Of a stretch of 64,000 bases of DNA, positions 48,672 through 60,943 are shown piece by piece. Positions within the stretch are counted from its first letter, which is position 1. Every line of letters starts with the position of its first letter. Below the pieces are notes generated by a model. The model worked only from the letters and a program-made list of their open reading frames with translations. It was not told where the DNA came from and made no database searches. Both the position numbers and the translations under genes were made by a program. This DNA is from Archegozetes longisetosus (Eukaryota > Arthropoda > Arachnida > Sarcoptiformes > Trhypochthoniidae): the NCBI GenBank assembly GCA_018873245.2, contig JAEMBT020000006.1, forward strand, positions 11,163,855-11,227,854, read 5' to 3'.

Positions 48672-49372
48672 CAGTGGCGAAAGCAGAAATCTTTGAGCGA
48701 GGAGCAAAACATTCAAAATTTTACAAAAACTACGAACTTTGATGTTACAATTCTTCTATTATTGCTATAAATTGATAAGTCATTAACAATTCTATCTAAA
48801 TTTATTTCTCAATAGACATTAGCGATAATCCATTGAGCTCTTCGTCAGTTATTGAATTGCTTAAATAACTTTTTATTCTTTTAAATGCAGAAATACCGCG
48901 CTCATAGCTAACATTAACAGTTGTGATTGTAATCGCTATCTTTATCAATTCGATGAGAGAAGCTATTGAATCAGGAAATTTAGCTAATTGGTTAATTTAT
49001 CTTATAGGTCTAATATGTCTTTAGAGCCATTAAACGGATATTTTGTTGAAATTGCATCTTCCTTCAAACTATTTATATTTATCGAGTAATGCATGCTAAC
49101 TTAATTGCTCTAAAAATACAGCTCTGACTGCGAGCAATCATTGAATTAGTGAGACTTAGTTATTTAAGTGAAACATAATAGAGTGTAACCTGTAGGTTAG
49201 TTGTAGCTTACTTTACAGTCGATAGTTCCAAAAAATAGAAGTAATTGAAACTTAAGTAAACTTCATTTTATTAGGATAAAGTTCTGTTTCCATTGAATAA
49301 GTAGTTTAGGGCGTTCCAGGCTTGAGATGAGGAAGCTTGGGTTTCTTCAGCTCTTATCTAGCTTCGCCACTG
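48672..49372 (-). mobile_element. hAT element with a C-terminal transposase remnant
   Basis: Ends CAGTGGCGAAAGCAGA and, reversed, CAGTGGCGAAGCTAGA. The flanking 8-mers TCTATACA and TCTTCGCA match at 5 of 8. Deleted internally to about 700 bp, it keeps the end of its transposase on the minus strand. Confidence 0.75.
48765..49010 (-). pseudogene. hAT transposase dimerisation domain remnant
   Basis: On the minus strand: NQLAKFPDSIASLIELIKIA, then VNVSYERGISAFKRIKSYL, SNSITDEELNGLSLMSIEK. This is the hAT C-terminal dimerisation region (commonly V-A-ERSFSALKRIK-YLRST-EERL-GLALLSI). The rest of the enzyme is missing. The stop-free frame at 48372-48716 on the same strand overlaps the element edge and is not related. 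Confidence 0.8.
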
Positions 49373-49380
49373 TCTTCGCA

Positions 49381-51984
49381 CGATATCAATCTAATGTTTT
49401 ATTAAGCAAACAATGCTTTCATTGATAGAAAATTAATTTTCTTGCTTCAAAGAGTAACAATTAAATTTCAATCCAAACACTACTAGTAATTACTTCATGG
49501 AAATATAGCTGTAATTTTTAAAACAACGAAATTGAGACAGTTTAGAATTAATTAATTAGATATTATCATGAGAAAAGGGATCTAATAAGAATAATACTAT
49601 AGGTTGCTGATTCTTAGCTAAGGCTTCAATTTATATTCTGAACGTACTTTTCTTATCTTAATGGTTCTTTTTAATATTCTTAATTAACAAATTAACTCAT
49701 ACATAATGTACCTGTCAGATTCCTGATAATTCTGTGATACACAAATGATGCAGATCACTCACTTACGTAACATCTCTATTGGAACGTAATTTTAAGGACT
49801 GAAATAGTGGGAATTGAAACATCTATTTCAGCATTTTAAATTATAAATTCCCAGACTTAATCATGAGTTTTAGTTGGCATATAATTTTGGAGTACTCATT
49901 ACTTTGTCTACATGATTTTTTAAGAGGTATTGTGAAGCTCACAAAGTTTTGAAATTGTTTTCACTCACAAAGACAAGCATTAATTAAGATAAACTATTTC
50001 AAACTTGAAGCATTATTTGACTGAATTCCTTCCATTAAATTTGAAACTTTATCTTAGTTCGCTTTTATCTTTCTAAGTAACTATCGATAATAATGTGTGG
50101 TTTCGTCACATTCTTTATAAACAGACTAAAGATTGATGACAGTGAAATCGAGAACCTTCAAGCTGAAAGCCTCGAAACATTATTGTATATTCCTAGCTAC
50201 TAATTTTCTAATCTTTTTTTATCTTATAATTGAGTCAGTTTTTTACATAACCATCCGGTCAAATAGTTAGTAAGTGTCTTCATTGTAGTCGCTTTAATGA
50301 CTTGAATAATCGGTAAACGTTACAAATGTTTGAAGAGTACATTTCAAAATAAATATTCTTAATGAGTTTGATTTCCTAATTCGAATCGCTAATCCTAATT
50401 AAATCGAAATGCTGCTTAGCGAGCTGTGATGTAACTCCAATAATAATCTACAGACCATGTTTTGTTTTATGTTTTCAATTAGGTTTAAACAACCTTTTAC
50501 TTTCAATAAGTTAAGAATGAAAATTTTTTAAAAGTAAATGGTAATAAGTTTGTGAAACCTATAAAAATAACTTTTATAGTTAGTTGCCGTCGAAAACTTA
50601 ATAGTCCTCTATAGTAACAAGAAAGGCTGTTGCCGTGTCGATCTCTCTGTGATGCACATGAATTTATTGTCAAATCCGATTGCTGTATTGAATATTCTAT
50701 AAGTTCATTCATGTCTTCGACGTTATGGTCTGATGGATAGCATGTCATAACAACACATCATTTCTGATTTATATCAACTACTGTTAAGCTTTTGAGTATA
50801 CAAGGGTTGTTTTCTCTGTGATGGTTGGAATATTATTAAATATTTCCAAAGCTTAAATGCAAGAAAACTTATTAAATTCTTATAAGGTTTACTTATTAAT
50901 AAAGTCTATGACAATTCTCAGCCAGTGCTATTTGAGCAGTAATTGCCGCCTAAATAGTCGTAAAGAGCTGTTTGGGTAATCTAAAATTAACTTGAGCACA
51001 CGAAGATAGTGAAATAGTATGAAATAAACAAATTTTTGTAAAAGTGTACAAGCTATACTAATAGAAAAGTGAGAAAAAATAATTTTAGTAAGAGATTCTA
51101 AATTCTAATAGAAATATAAGTCTTCAATTTTCTTTAAAAGTGTTTGAAATAAAGTTTGGCTGTCTTAGAGTTAAGCTTAATATTCAATAGGTTTCAATTT
51201 TTAATAAAAAGGGTTCATGATCTTCTGTCTAAATCTTTTTTATAAGCAAACAATTTGAATTTAATATTTCTCTTTCAAAGTGAAACTTTAAAACATCAAA
51301 AAAATTCCTAAATAGCTTTTTTAAATGGCTGTAATTGATTTTGAGTTTTATTTAGCAAATTATCATTTTAAATTGAAAATTGATATAAAATATACTTGAA
51401 AATGATCAGAAGATATTTTCGTACTTGCCGCCCAATTAGTGATTTCGATAATTTTTAGTGTATCGAGATGAAAAATAGAGGACTAAATTTAAACATAGAC
51501 CTGAATCGATAGAATTTTAACTAAGTCTGCAGAACAAGTATCATGGCGTAAATACGCGAAAGACGTATATATTATTTGAAAATCTACACAATTTTGCAAC
51601 ATATGTATGAAGTGAACTCAACGTGCGCTCGCTTCAAACTACCCGGATTTTTAAAGCATTGTTCTGTCAATTAATAATGCAAAATACTAGTTTCAAAATT
51701 TGGGTCATAATTTAAGTTTACTTTCTTGATGAAAAAGACTTAAGACGAATGAGATTATTTCACAATAAAGTCATTAATAATATAAAAGTCATTATATTAA
51801 TGATGAGATATATATTTTCGTGAGATTAACCACAGATTCTTTAATACTATTTGTAATTTGTTTTCTTTGGAACCTAAAATTGCCCGAAGAACTTGTTAAG
51901 AAACTGAATGAAATAAATTTTAAATAATAAACTAGTCGTTAATTTTATCATTCATATAAAGAATAACTAAAGTTAACAGTCCTA
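49381..51984. other. No gene recognised
   Basis: AT-rich non-coding sequence. A minus-strand ATG at 50748 opens 81 codons with plausible composition near 50590-50748 but no known motif; see rejected items. Confidence 0.4.
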
Positions 51985-53180
51985 ATGCAAATAAGTTAAT
52001 ATGATAAGAAAACTAATTTACTCTTAATTCTATAAACAACAAATTTAGCAGTTTAATTGTTTATTATTTACACAGAACTAATTATTTAAGTTTGTTTATG
52101 TTTTAAAGTAGTCAGGGATTTCTACTAAAATGTTTATGCGTTAATTTCGAATATGCATATAAAATATTTCCATTAACTTCACTAATTAGTAATGCAAAAA
52201 ATGTTTGTAAGAAAGTATCATTATGGGTGCATCATCCAATCTGATCGACGAAGACTGTACAATCAATAGCGCTAATAACTCCTGGAAACTATTTCATTTG
52301 ATAAGAGTCAGTAATTATTTTTTCGATTGCATTATTGCTCGAAAATTTAATGATTTGTTGACTTGATTTTACAATACTTTTTGAAACTCTTGCGACAATT
52401 CTGGAAACCGTTAACAGTGAGACCCAACAGTATCACCAACAACTTGTTGGATAGATCCAGTGGCTTAAGCCCTTAGTCAGACTAACAGCAAAATAAGCAG
52501 TTAGAATGGACGCCTCTACCATCAACGTCATTCACAGTTAAATCGTTAATAATTAAATTTAATAAATCATAAACTCTTTCTTTTGACATATGATAATGTA
52601 TTTTGAAATGTTTATTAGGATAAACATCTATAGGATTAATCCGAAAATAAACGCTTCATACGATCGGAATTTTCTGTAATGAATTTTCATATTCCATATC
52701 CTGCAAATAAATGAAATCGTCCATAATCAACTAAACATCTAAATTAATTTTTGTACTCAAGGGTAGTCTTATGTATAGGCTTCTCCAGTTAGATTGGATG
52801 ATGATCCATAATGATACTTTCTTACAAACATTTTTTGCATTACTAATTAGAATAATGAATAGAAATATTTTATATACATATTTGAAATTAGCACATAAGC
52901 ATTTTGTAGAAATCCCTGATTACCTTAAAACATAAACAAACTTAAATAATTAGTTCTGTGTAAATAATAAACAATGATTAAAATGCTAAATTTGTTATTT
53001 ATAGAATTTAGAGTAAATTGGTTTCTTTATTATATTAACTTATTTGCATGCTTTTCTTTCTCAATAGAAAAATAAGTGTATATAAAATACATTTTTATTA
53101 ATAATGCTAATTATTAATACAAAAATGTTTTTAAGAAAGTATTATCTTGGTGCATGTTCCAAACTAATCGGTGAAGACTG
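51985..53180. repeat. Inverted arms around a flipped piece of Harbinger transposase
   Basis: The left arm 51985-52256 is the reverse complement of about 52770-53050; shared blocks include AATGATACTTTCTTACAAAC, ATTACTAATTAG and ATCCCTGA. The right copy, 52766-53180, looks like a complete MITE: its own far end (about 53090-53180) repeats the AGTCTTC...GATTGG terminus in reverse. The left copy lacks that end. Confidence 0.7.
52257..52724 (-). pseudogene. PIF/Harbinger transposase, N-terminal half (inverted)
   Basis: From the ATG at 52724 on the minus strand: MDDFIYLQDMEYENSLQKIP, then FRINPIDVYPNKHFKIHYHM and SKERVYDLLNLIIN. In the next frame come TVSRIVARVSKSIVKSSQQI and FPGVISAIDCT. The last motif holds the first catalytic Asp of the DDE triad (usually GAIDCTHV). 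It ends exactly there, against a MITE-like arm; the rest of the protein is on the opposite strand at 53182-53756. Broken by frameshifts and stops. Confidence 0.75.
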
Positions 53181-53181
53181 C

Positions 53182-53756
53182 GTACACGTAAAAATTGATG
53201 CAAAAGGTGTTCAAAATGGAAAAATATACAGAGATAGTAAATATGTATTTTTCAATTAATGTTAAGGCAGGTTGCGACTATGAACTAAAACTCACTAGTA
53301 TTGTGGGCCGCTGGCCAGGGTTTGTGCATAACAGTTAAATATTTGCAAATTCCGAACTTTCTGCAAGATTAGAGGCAAATGAAATAAAAGGGCGGCTAGT
53401 TGTAGAAAATGGATATGCTTGTAAGCCATACTTATTAACACCAGTTTTAAACACTCAATCAATGCCACAAAAACTGTATAATAACTCTCATATTACAACG
53501 CGTAATGCGATAGAAAGAGCTTTTGGTTATTAAAAATCAGACTCAGATGTTTGGACAAAGTTTCAAAAATCCGACTAAAAATACATTAACGACAATAATC
53601 GTATGTTTGGCTTTGCATAATTTTTGTTTAAGTGATAGTTATAAATATGAAGATGTTAATAGTAATACGCAATCTTTTAGTTCTAATACCCATGAAAGCG
53701 ACACAAATTCAGGAACATCTATAAGAAATACAGTAATATCTTGGCATTTTACTTAG
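53182..53756 (+). pseudogene. PIF/Harbinger transposase, C-terminal half
   Basis: Starts at HVKI-equivalent sequence and continues FSINVKAGCDYELKLTSIVG, RWPGFVHNS (second catalytic Asp position changed to Asn in H-(D/N)-S), ENGYACKPYLLTPVL, RNAIERAFG (catalytic Glu) and TTIIVCLALHNFCL, ending in an acidic/Ser tail at 53756. This is the HARBI1-type DDE fold. Frameshifts occur near 53240, 53340 and 53530. It would act with the Myb/SANT-like protein encoded convergently just downstream. Confidence 0.85.
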
Positions 53757-53799
53757 TTAAATTATGATCTGCAGTTAAATGAATTTTAGGAATATATGA

Positions 53800-54355
53800 C
53801 TGCTGCTAAAATGCATCACTTTTAGAGTTTCCTTTTTAATTGAAGAGCGTACATTTGTGTTTGCCATTCGATCTTATTCTTTAAGTAACTGATTCTTGCT
53901 CTCAATTTTTTCATCTTTGATCGATGCTCTTTCGGTCTCATTTTCACGACTTGACTTTGAAACGTATTGTTATTTTTCTGCGTTTTTGAAACTTTTTCTG
54001 ATTCTTGCTCAACACTTTATACTCTCATTTCCAAAGCTTTCATCTATGGCCTCGTAGTATTAGCTATTTGTTTCGATGACTTCTTCGTACTAATGTTTCT
54101 CGTAATAATTATTTATGTTCGATATTTCCTTTTTCGTTGCACTCTCCATATTTTGCCAATATTTTTGTATCTGTTTTACAGACCTTTTCGATGAGATAAT
54201 TGGCGATGCATTAAATAGTTAGTAACTGATTAGGACTCTATCCTTTTGTTTATTAGTTAACTTTACTTCTATTTTGTAATATCTCTGAGTGGGGTTTCAT
54301 AAGTTCTGCAATTAATTGTTTGTCCGCTGAAGTAAATAAAACCTTAGTTGAGGAC
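53800..54355 (-). pseudogene. Harbinger Myb/SANT-like companion protein remnant
   Basis: On the minus strand from ~54350: VLFTSADKQLIAELMKPHSE, ILQNRSKVN, SVKQIQKYWQNMESATKKEI, then SNINNYYE and a Lys/Glu-rich coiled tail (SIDDEK-like, KNQLLKE, SIKKETL). This is the trihelix Myb/SANT-like domain that PIF/Harbinger elements encode as their second protein, which helps carry the transposase to the nucleus and the termini. It is convergent with the transposase half. Stops and frameshifts are present. The hydrophobic plus-strand frame 53967-54194 is its antisense shadow. Confidence 0.7.
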
Positions 54356-57090
54356 ACATCATTGACCTCGATTAATAATAATTAGTTTATAACTATTTGT
54401 ATAACAAAAAACATTGATTTTGGTGACAAAACTTGCATCGAATTTTAGTCAAAGTTATCGTTTGCACTTGCGTTAAACAATAAGATATAACTTATGTGAG
54501 CGACATTCGAATAAGTGTAAAGTTTTCAATAAATAGTTCATAAGTAGTAATTTCAATTTACACTTCAATTGATTAAAGTTAGTCTTCAATCAAGTCATAC
54601 CTTCGCTAATACTTAAGTATTATTTATGAGTAGAGCTGAATATAGTAATGAAACAGATTTGAAATCATATTTGACAAAAAATTGCGCATCACAGGCAGGT
54701 TGACGTAGCAATGGTCTTTGCTTGTTGCTACCGATGACTAAGTTATCATTAATATTTGTCACTCAACATTAGAAAACGTATTTCTGGTGTTTACTGCAAT
54801 ACTTAGTTGCTAAGGGATAGATATTACAATTGAAGTTATTTATGTGGTAGATATCAAATATTAAGCTATCACAAGTTATTCGAATAATATTTATATTTAT
54901 TATTTCTATGATTTATTATATATGTTTGTGGCGAAAATTGCTACACTCGATTTGCTCCTTGTTTTCTTTATTAGTGATCTTAAAATTTGCTTAACTTCTC
55001 ATATCTAGCAAGTCTGAAAAACTGTCACATTTTTCTATTTGATTCATTTGTGTGTCCCAAGAGTTGATGTACCTGTTATTCGTTCTCTTTTCTCAAAAGA
55101 TATCAAAGTAACCATATGAAATGGATTCTTCAAATATTACATCTCCTACTTGTTGATTCCGATGAAAAAATTTTTCTCGATATAAATCAAATTCATGCTT
55201 CGAATTAACGCTTCCGATATTAAGTGATTAAATTTGTTGCTAAATTCGGTTCGCTTGAAGCAAACTTATCTTCGAGAAAACAAATTTAATCCCATATGAC
55301 CCTTACGTAATATTTGGACTGCAATAATATATTATGCATTAAAATATCCATTAAAGTGAACTGCTTCTAATTTTATATGAAAAATTTGCGATATATAGCT
55401 TATAGTTATATAAGATATAGAGTTTTCAGTGAAATGCCTTAACTTTTGCATCTTAATGGTAATCGAAAAATTGAGTCTCTTACTCGAAAAAAATACACTT
55501 TTCAAGTTTCAAAATGTGATAAAGCATGAGAATTATAATACTTTATAACTGATATTGAACAGTCTTTTACTCATTAAATCTTTAACTTTTTTATTTTCAT
55601 ACCTGATCAAAATTTTATTCAAAAAATTGACTCAAAGTTCGTATTCTTATATGCTCCTTCAAACAAAACAATACAAACATCTTAATTAATTATTTGTTTT
55701 AATTGAATAACTGATTTAAGAATTGATAAAAATATATCATCAAAGTGATTAAATATAATCGGAGGTTTAATAAAACTTTTAGATTAAACGATAAGTCAAA
55801 GCTTAGTCAAATATGTATATATATCCTATAAGTCCTTCTGTTATAAGTACTAGAAAGTGCATCTTTTTTAATAGTGCTCATTGAAATAATTCCAATATAA
55901 GTGGATGATTGATCTCATGTAAAAAACACTTTCATTGTTATTGCCTTTGGTTTAATAAGCCTCTAGTAGCGTAATTTTCGTTATAAGTACTACTCGAGCT
56001 TAAATATAGTTTACAAATGAGAGAATTTCCAAAAATCGAGCTTCAATTCATGGAGTATTACTAATCGCTTTGTTAAGTATGTATTCTCAATACAGTTAAA
56101 CCTGTTCTACTTCCACACGCAGTTAAACGCTTTCCAAAATAGAAATGAAAACTGAGCTTTGATTCTCTATGTATTTATTTAATCTTTTAAAAACCATTTA
56201 ACTACATGTCAAGTTAGACTGGTTCTGGTGTAATTTTTCTCACGGAAAAATTCTAATGTTTAAACGAGTTTGTAGCTTGATTTTTTCCGCTTAGCTCCAA
56301 AACTGAGATTACTTTGTCTTAGCATTAAAAAATTAATTTGTAGACGTAAAGATATTAAAACTCGCACTTGCTAATATGAGGAAATTTATGCACAAACTCT
56401 AATAAACTCAATTATAATTTTAAACAAAGACTCCAAGTGAATTACTACAAGGTGGTTAAACTATTATTTATGACCTTTCCTCCTTACAACTAAGTACTAA
56501 CAAGCATTTTACGTTTAAAAGCAATTAAGTTGCTTGGACTTGAAGTTCGTTGTGGAATTTTTACAAGGAATGCATTCAACCAGTACATGTAGAATATTAG
56601 AATTTTTGCCTTTGTCTAAGAAGGGTCATAAATTATGTTGTAATGACAGTAATATTCATGTCTTAGTCAATCTATTAATAAAATTTACAAAAGTTTAGAG
56701 CAATTTGAAAATGAAAATCTCAGGACCGTTTTTCTTCGATGAACATGAATGAGTCGGAAACTACAAAACTCATGTCACAAGTAATCACATTAAAATATTC
56801 CATATAGTTATACTTTGATTAATGCAGATTTCCATTAAATTATACACACTAATGGAATAAATCTTATCATTCAAAGTGTTACTCAATTATCTGACTGATC
56901 CTTTTATATACAAAGCTCTGGATTTAAGCTAATTGTTGAAGTACCTGTTCAGCGCCATTTATTGCTGAAAAACCTTATCTCTTAATGAGAGTCTCTGTAC
57001 AAGGAGCAAGTGGTGCTGCAAGCATGTTAATTCATGTTTCGAAAATTTCTTAAAATCCAGACTTATAGCTTTTGTAAAACTGGTTTTTAC
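54356..57090. other. No gene recognised
   Basis: AT-rich sequence; the far terminus of the Harbinger element should lie at its left edge but could not be fixed. Confidence 0.4.
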
Positions 57091-57092
57091 TG

Positions 57093-57367
57093 ACTGTTGT
57101 AGCCAGATTTTTTGATCTGGGAAGGCTAAAGCCTAAGATGAAAAGCTCAGAATTCAATTAGAAGCGCTAATCAACACTGAAATATCTGTTAATTTGCTAT
57201 CAAACCTTTGGTTAATTTTTCACAATAAGCAATCAAACGATTCATCAAACTAATATGGCTTCAAAGGTTTTACAAAGTTTTATTCTCAACACAGATCTAT
57301 ACTTAAATTTTGAAAAATCACTGCAGGTCTATAGTCTCCTCAGATCCCTCTGGCTATGGTTGTGGTT
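57093..57367. mobile_element. hAT-type element, short copy 2
   Basis: CTGTTGTAGCCAG at the left and, reversed, CACAACCATAGCCAG at the right. The right 75 bp (ACTTAAATTTTGAAAAATC to TGGCTATGG) matches the right end of the element at 42582-43351. About 275 bp; the flanks resemble each other only loosely. Confidence 0.6.
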
Positions 57368-59984
57368 CTACTATTTAACTGAGTGGATGTTTAGACAACT
57401 ATAATAAGTATTAATAGTCCTTCATTTAGCAGCTAAAGTTAGGCAATGATCATTGTGTGTACTAAATTTGACTGAAGCAACTGTATATAAAAGTACAATT
57501 GATGCTGTCACTACAGCTGACTTAAAGCTTAAGCATTTATCAAGTCTAACAGCTTAGAAGTACTACTACACTGAAGTTTACAAATCGATAGATTAAATAG
57601 TATTTAGTCGCAAACATATTAAGTGTTCCTAATTAATATCAATAGGAATGGGATTTATATGCTAATAAAGCACAGGCATTCAATTCATTATAAGTATTAT
57701 TAATTCGGACAATGTTTAATCTCATGAATAAATTATTAATTAAATTTTACAATTAATATTAATAATGAGTTGCAAAATCGTCCTTAAACCCTTTTTAAAA
57801 ATATTCAAGAATTTGGTACTGATCTAAATATGCATTAAATCTTATCTCCATTGATGATTCTAATTAGGAGTGCTCAATATGTTTGCAACAAAGTGCTATT
57901 TCAGGTGCTCTATAGGTTGATAAATGCTGTTGCAGTGCGAGTACAAATCTAATTCTTGTTTTGAACCCAAACATAAACACTGAATCATTAACGAAAGAAG
58001 TATTATTTCGTTTAATAACAAAGCTATTCATACACGCATATAATTAAATTATCATTATATTTATATCAATATTTTATGTTATGAAAATGTTGTTAATAAA
58101 ATAATATGGCAATTACGTTGACGTTTATTTGAATAGTCTGTGATTATCGGAATAAAATGAAAAGTCGCTTAAGAAATTCTTTTCTGCAAATTTGCTTTTT
58201 AAAATAGAGTTCACTCGTTCAGCTTGCAAATGACAAGTGTTTTCTGATTAAGTGACATTTTGCAACAAATGATGTCATATCCAGAATTACTAGCGCTTAA
58301 CATATCAAACTATATTATATACTATTCCTGAATAACTGACAAAAAATAACCATTATTCGAAATTATAATCGAGCGAGTGAAATTGATTTGATTGAAGTGG
58401 GATCGGAAGTTATCTCCAAAGAGCAATTCTAATCCATACTTTACAAAATTAAAATCCTACACACATTCATCATTCTCAAAGAAGTGTTACTTTCCTTAAC
58501 CTATATACTAGTATAAGGAAACCTTCCAGAATAGAGTTTAATATTGAGTTGACATTGAATCGCTTGAAGGATATGAAACTTCGAAAGCTTTATAGTTGGA
58601 ACACAATTAAAGGAACAGCATTAATTTCACAATTAAATATGAATAAATAAAATCGCCATTACTTAAAAATATGTTAGCATACTTAAATATACGACAAGTG
58701 ATATACAAATCTCTAGAATCAGAAAAAGTATGTATTAAGATTAGGTGATGAGAACTTTCTGTTATCAAATGTTATTGGACAATGGTCCCTTTTCAGTTGT
58801 ACAGACTTTGATTGAAAAAAATGATTCTCTGTTTGTATGCATATGCAAATCAGATGCAGTTTATTCTCTAGTGGATAAGTTTCTTATAGAACTTTTTCAC
58901 AAGTTGCCATAACTCGTTTCAATTTAAATCAAAAGAATTGGTATTTATGTGTCATGCAAGTAATACAACGCTATATCTCAGAATTCATTTATAGTTCAAC
59001 CGGTTGCATACAATACATTTGTAGTGAATTTTGTGTCTTTCAATTTTTGTATTCAGAAATTTCTATTTCTTTGCATTCTTTTTGAGCTTCTCAAAACGTG
59101 ATCGAACTATTTCCAAGAATATTTTAGATAAAAAGCTTTTTTGTTCCTTACTTTTCACTTGAAGACGAGATATAATAGAAGATCAGTTTTGCATACAAAA
59201 CACTCAATTTAATGCTTAAATCAACATAAAAAGAGTGTGGAAGATCTTTTCAATAACCCAATAGTTAAAATATACATTATTCCTAAAGAACATCACTCAA
59301 TATAAAGAAATAGGTTTGAATTAATTCACGAATAACATATATTTTCAACATTTCGTCTGATGTAGTCTAATGAAACTTTATTGAAAAATTTTGAACACAA
59401 GTTATTAGGTTTTTCTCAATAGGATGACTGAAAATTGTTATATAAAATATGAAAGCGCAGATGTTCGAAATTCTTAGGAATCAGCTATCCGAAGATTCTT
59501 AAACTCTTGAAAAAGTGACTTATTTTTCTTAAGCTTAAATGACAGACTGAAATTGTGCGGAAATACAATAGCGAACATTTCGCTAATCTTTTGTAGATCT
59601 CAATAAAATGAGATAAACGTAACTATCTCCTAGAAGCAATTTTGAAAGAATTTTGAACATATGCGGTTCCATATTTTGTATAGAGTATTGACTTACTCTG
59701 CAGCCTAAAAAATGTGTCAAAAAAGTTAACATTGATTAACACTGAAGTCTCAAAAAGCAGAATCGATATATCGAACAATTCAATTTATGTGATACACTTG
59801 ATCCCAATTGTATTGAATTAGTCTTGAAAAAAAAAATTTCATAAAGTTTTATTTCTTATCAAAATTGAACTAAAGTGTGATTTATAGATTTCCATAAAAG
59901 GAGTAAAACAGTATTAACGTTTTTGAACAGACTTGATATCCTGCTATTTTCAAACAATAGTTCTTTTATTGAATAGATGGTTAG
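57368..59984. other. No gene recognised
   Basis: AT-rich, stop-dense; nothing supported. Confidence 0.4.
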
Positions 59985-60495
59985 ACTTGGAATGGCCAAT
60001 TTGATAATAGCTACTCTCAGGATGGCTAATCCCTGTTTGATTCCCCTAATAACAGATTGTCACAATGGTTATACTATTTATCAAACTTTAGAATAAACTA
60101 GAAAAATCTGACTTAACAATAGTGAAAATTTAAATGAGCAAAAAGAGTAAAATTTGTTTTTAAAATTACTTTTTAAAAATAAGTCTGAATGGAGCTCTAC
60201 AAAATACCGAAGTATCCCTCAGGACTAATACATGTGCTAACTGGTAAAATGAGATTAGACTTGAAAACACCGAAAAAGAGTGGTTTTACTATTTTATATT
60301 GCATTATGCTCTTTTATTTCATTTTATAATATACTATTATTATCATTATTATTATTATCGCGATAGTACATGATACGCTTATTAACAAAACTTACTGAAC
60401 CTGAAGTTTATTACGCTTAGTATATTTATCCCAGTAAAAAGGAGAATCTGCTAATAGGGACAGAATGGTCAATACCAAATTGGCCATTTTGAAGT
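59985..60495. mobile_element. Probable non-autonomous element
   Basis: ACTTGGAATGGCCAATTTG at the left pairs with the inverse of CCAAATTGGCCATTTTGAAGT at the right, and CCCTAATAACAGATT pairs with AATCTGCTAATAGGG. About 510 bp; an ATT-type simple repeat near 60335-60360 lies inside. Target duplication unclear. Confidence 0.55.
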
Positions 60496-60943
60496 ATTGC
60501 CAAATAAATTAATTGTATGAATACCTTTTAATTTGATAATTTTTAAGATATTCTCAACCAAAAGCTGATTCTATTCTCGTCTTTGATAAGTTTTATGAAA
60601 AAGATATGTAAGCAATTGGATAAGTGCGTTATAAATTTAAGTTTTTATAGAATCATGTCATTCAATGAGCTGACAAACGAGTATTTGAGAAATTCGGATA
60701 AATCGATTTTAAAATGCGATTTGACATTTCACTGGCATTCAGACTAAAATTTGAAGCATTTAAGATGATGAAGACAATTTTTTTCTTCTAAGCTCTAATT
60801 TCATAGCATTGGCTGGCATTATATATAAAATGGTCAAAAAGTTGTCAATGGTGAAGATTTTTTATTGTCTGAAGCGTGACTTGGCTAAAAATAGATAAAA
60901 GTTTTGAGCTCTAGGCGTTGTGCAAAAGTTTTAAACATATGTA

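Noticed and set aside
48372..48716. 114-codon minus-strand frame
   Set aside because: Runs across the left end of a hAT element, and the family motifs nearby lie outside it at 48765-49010.
50503..50748. Minus-strand ATG frame of 81 codons, possible first exon
   Set aside because: Codon use near the ATG looks plausible and an AG|GTTTCA donor-like site follows, but no motif, partner exon or family was recognised.
53967..54194. Hydrophobic 75-codon plus-strand frame resembling a membrane protein
   Set aside because: Antisense to the Myb/SANT-like Harbinger remnant, which has real family motifs.
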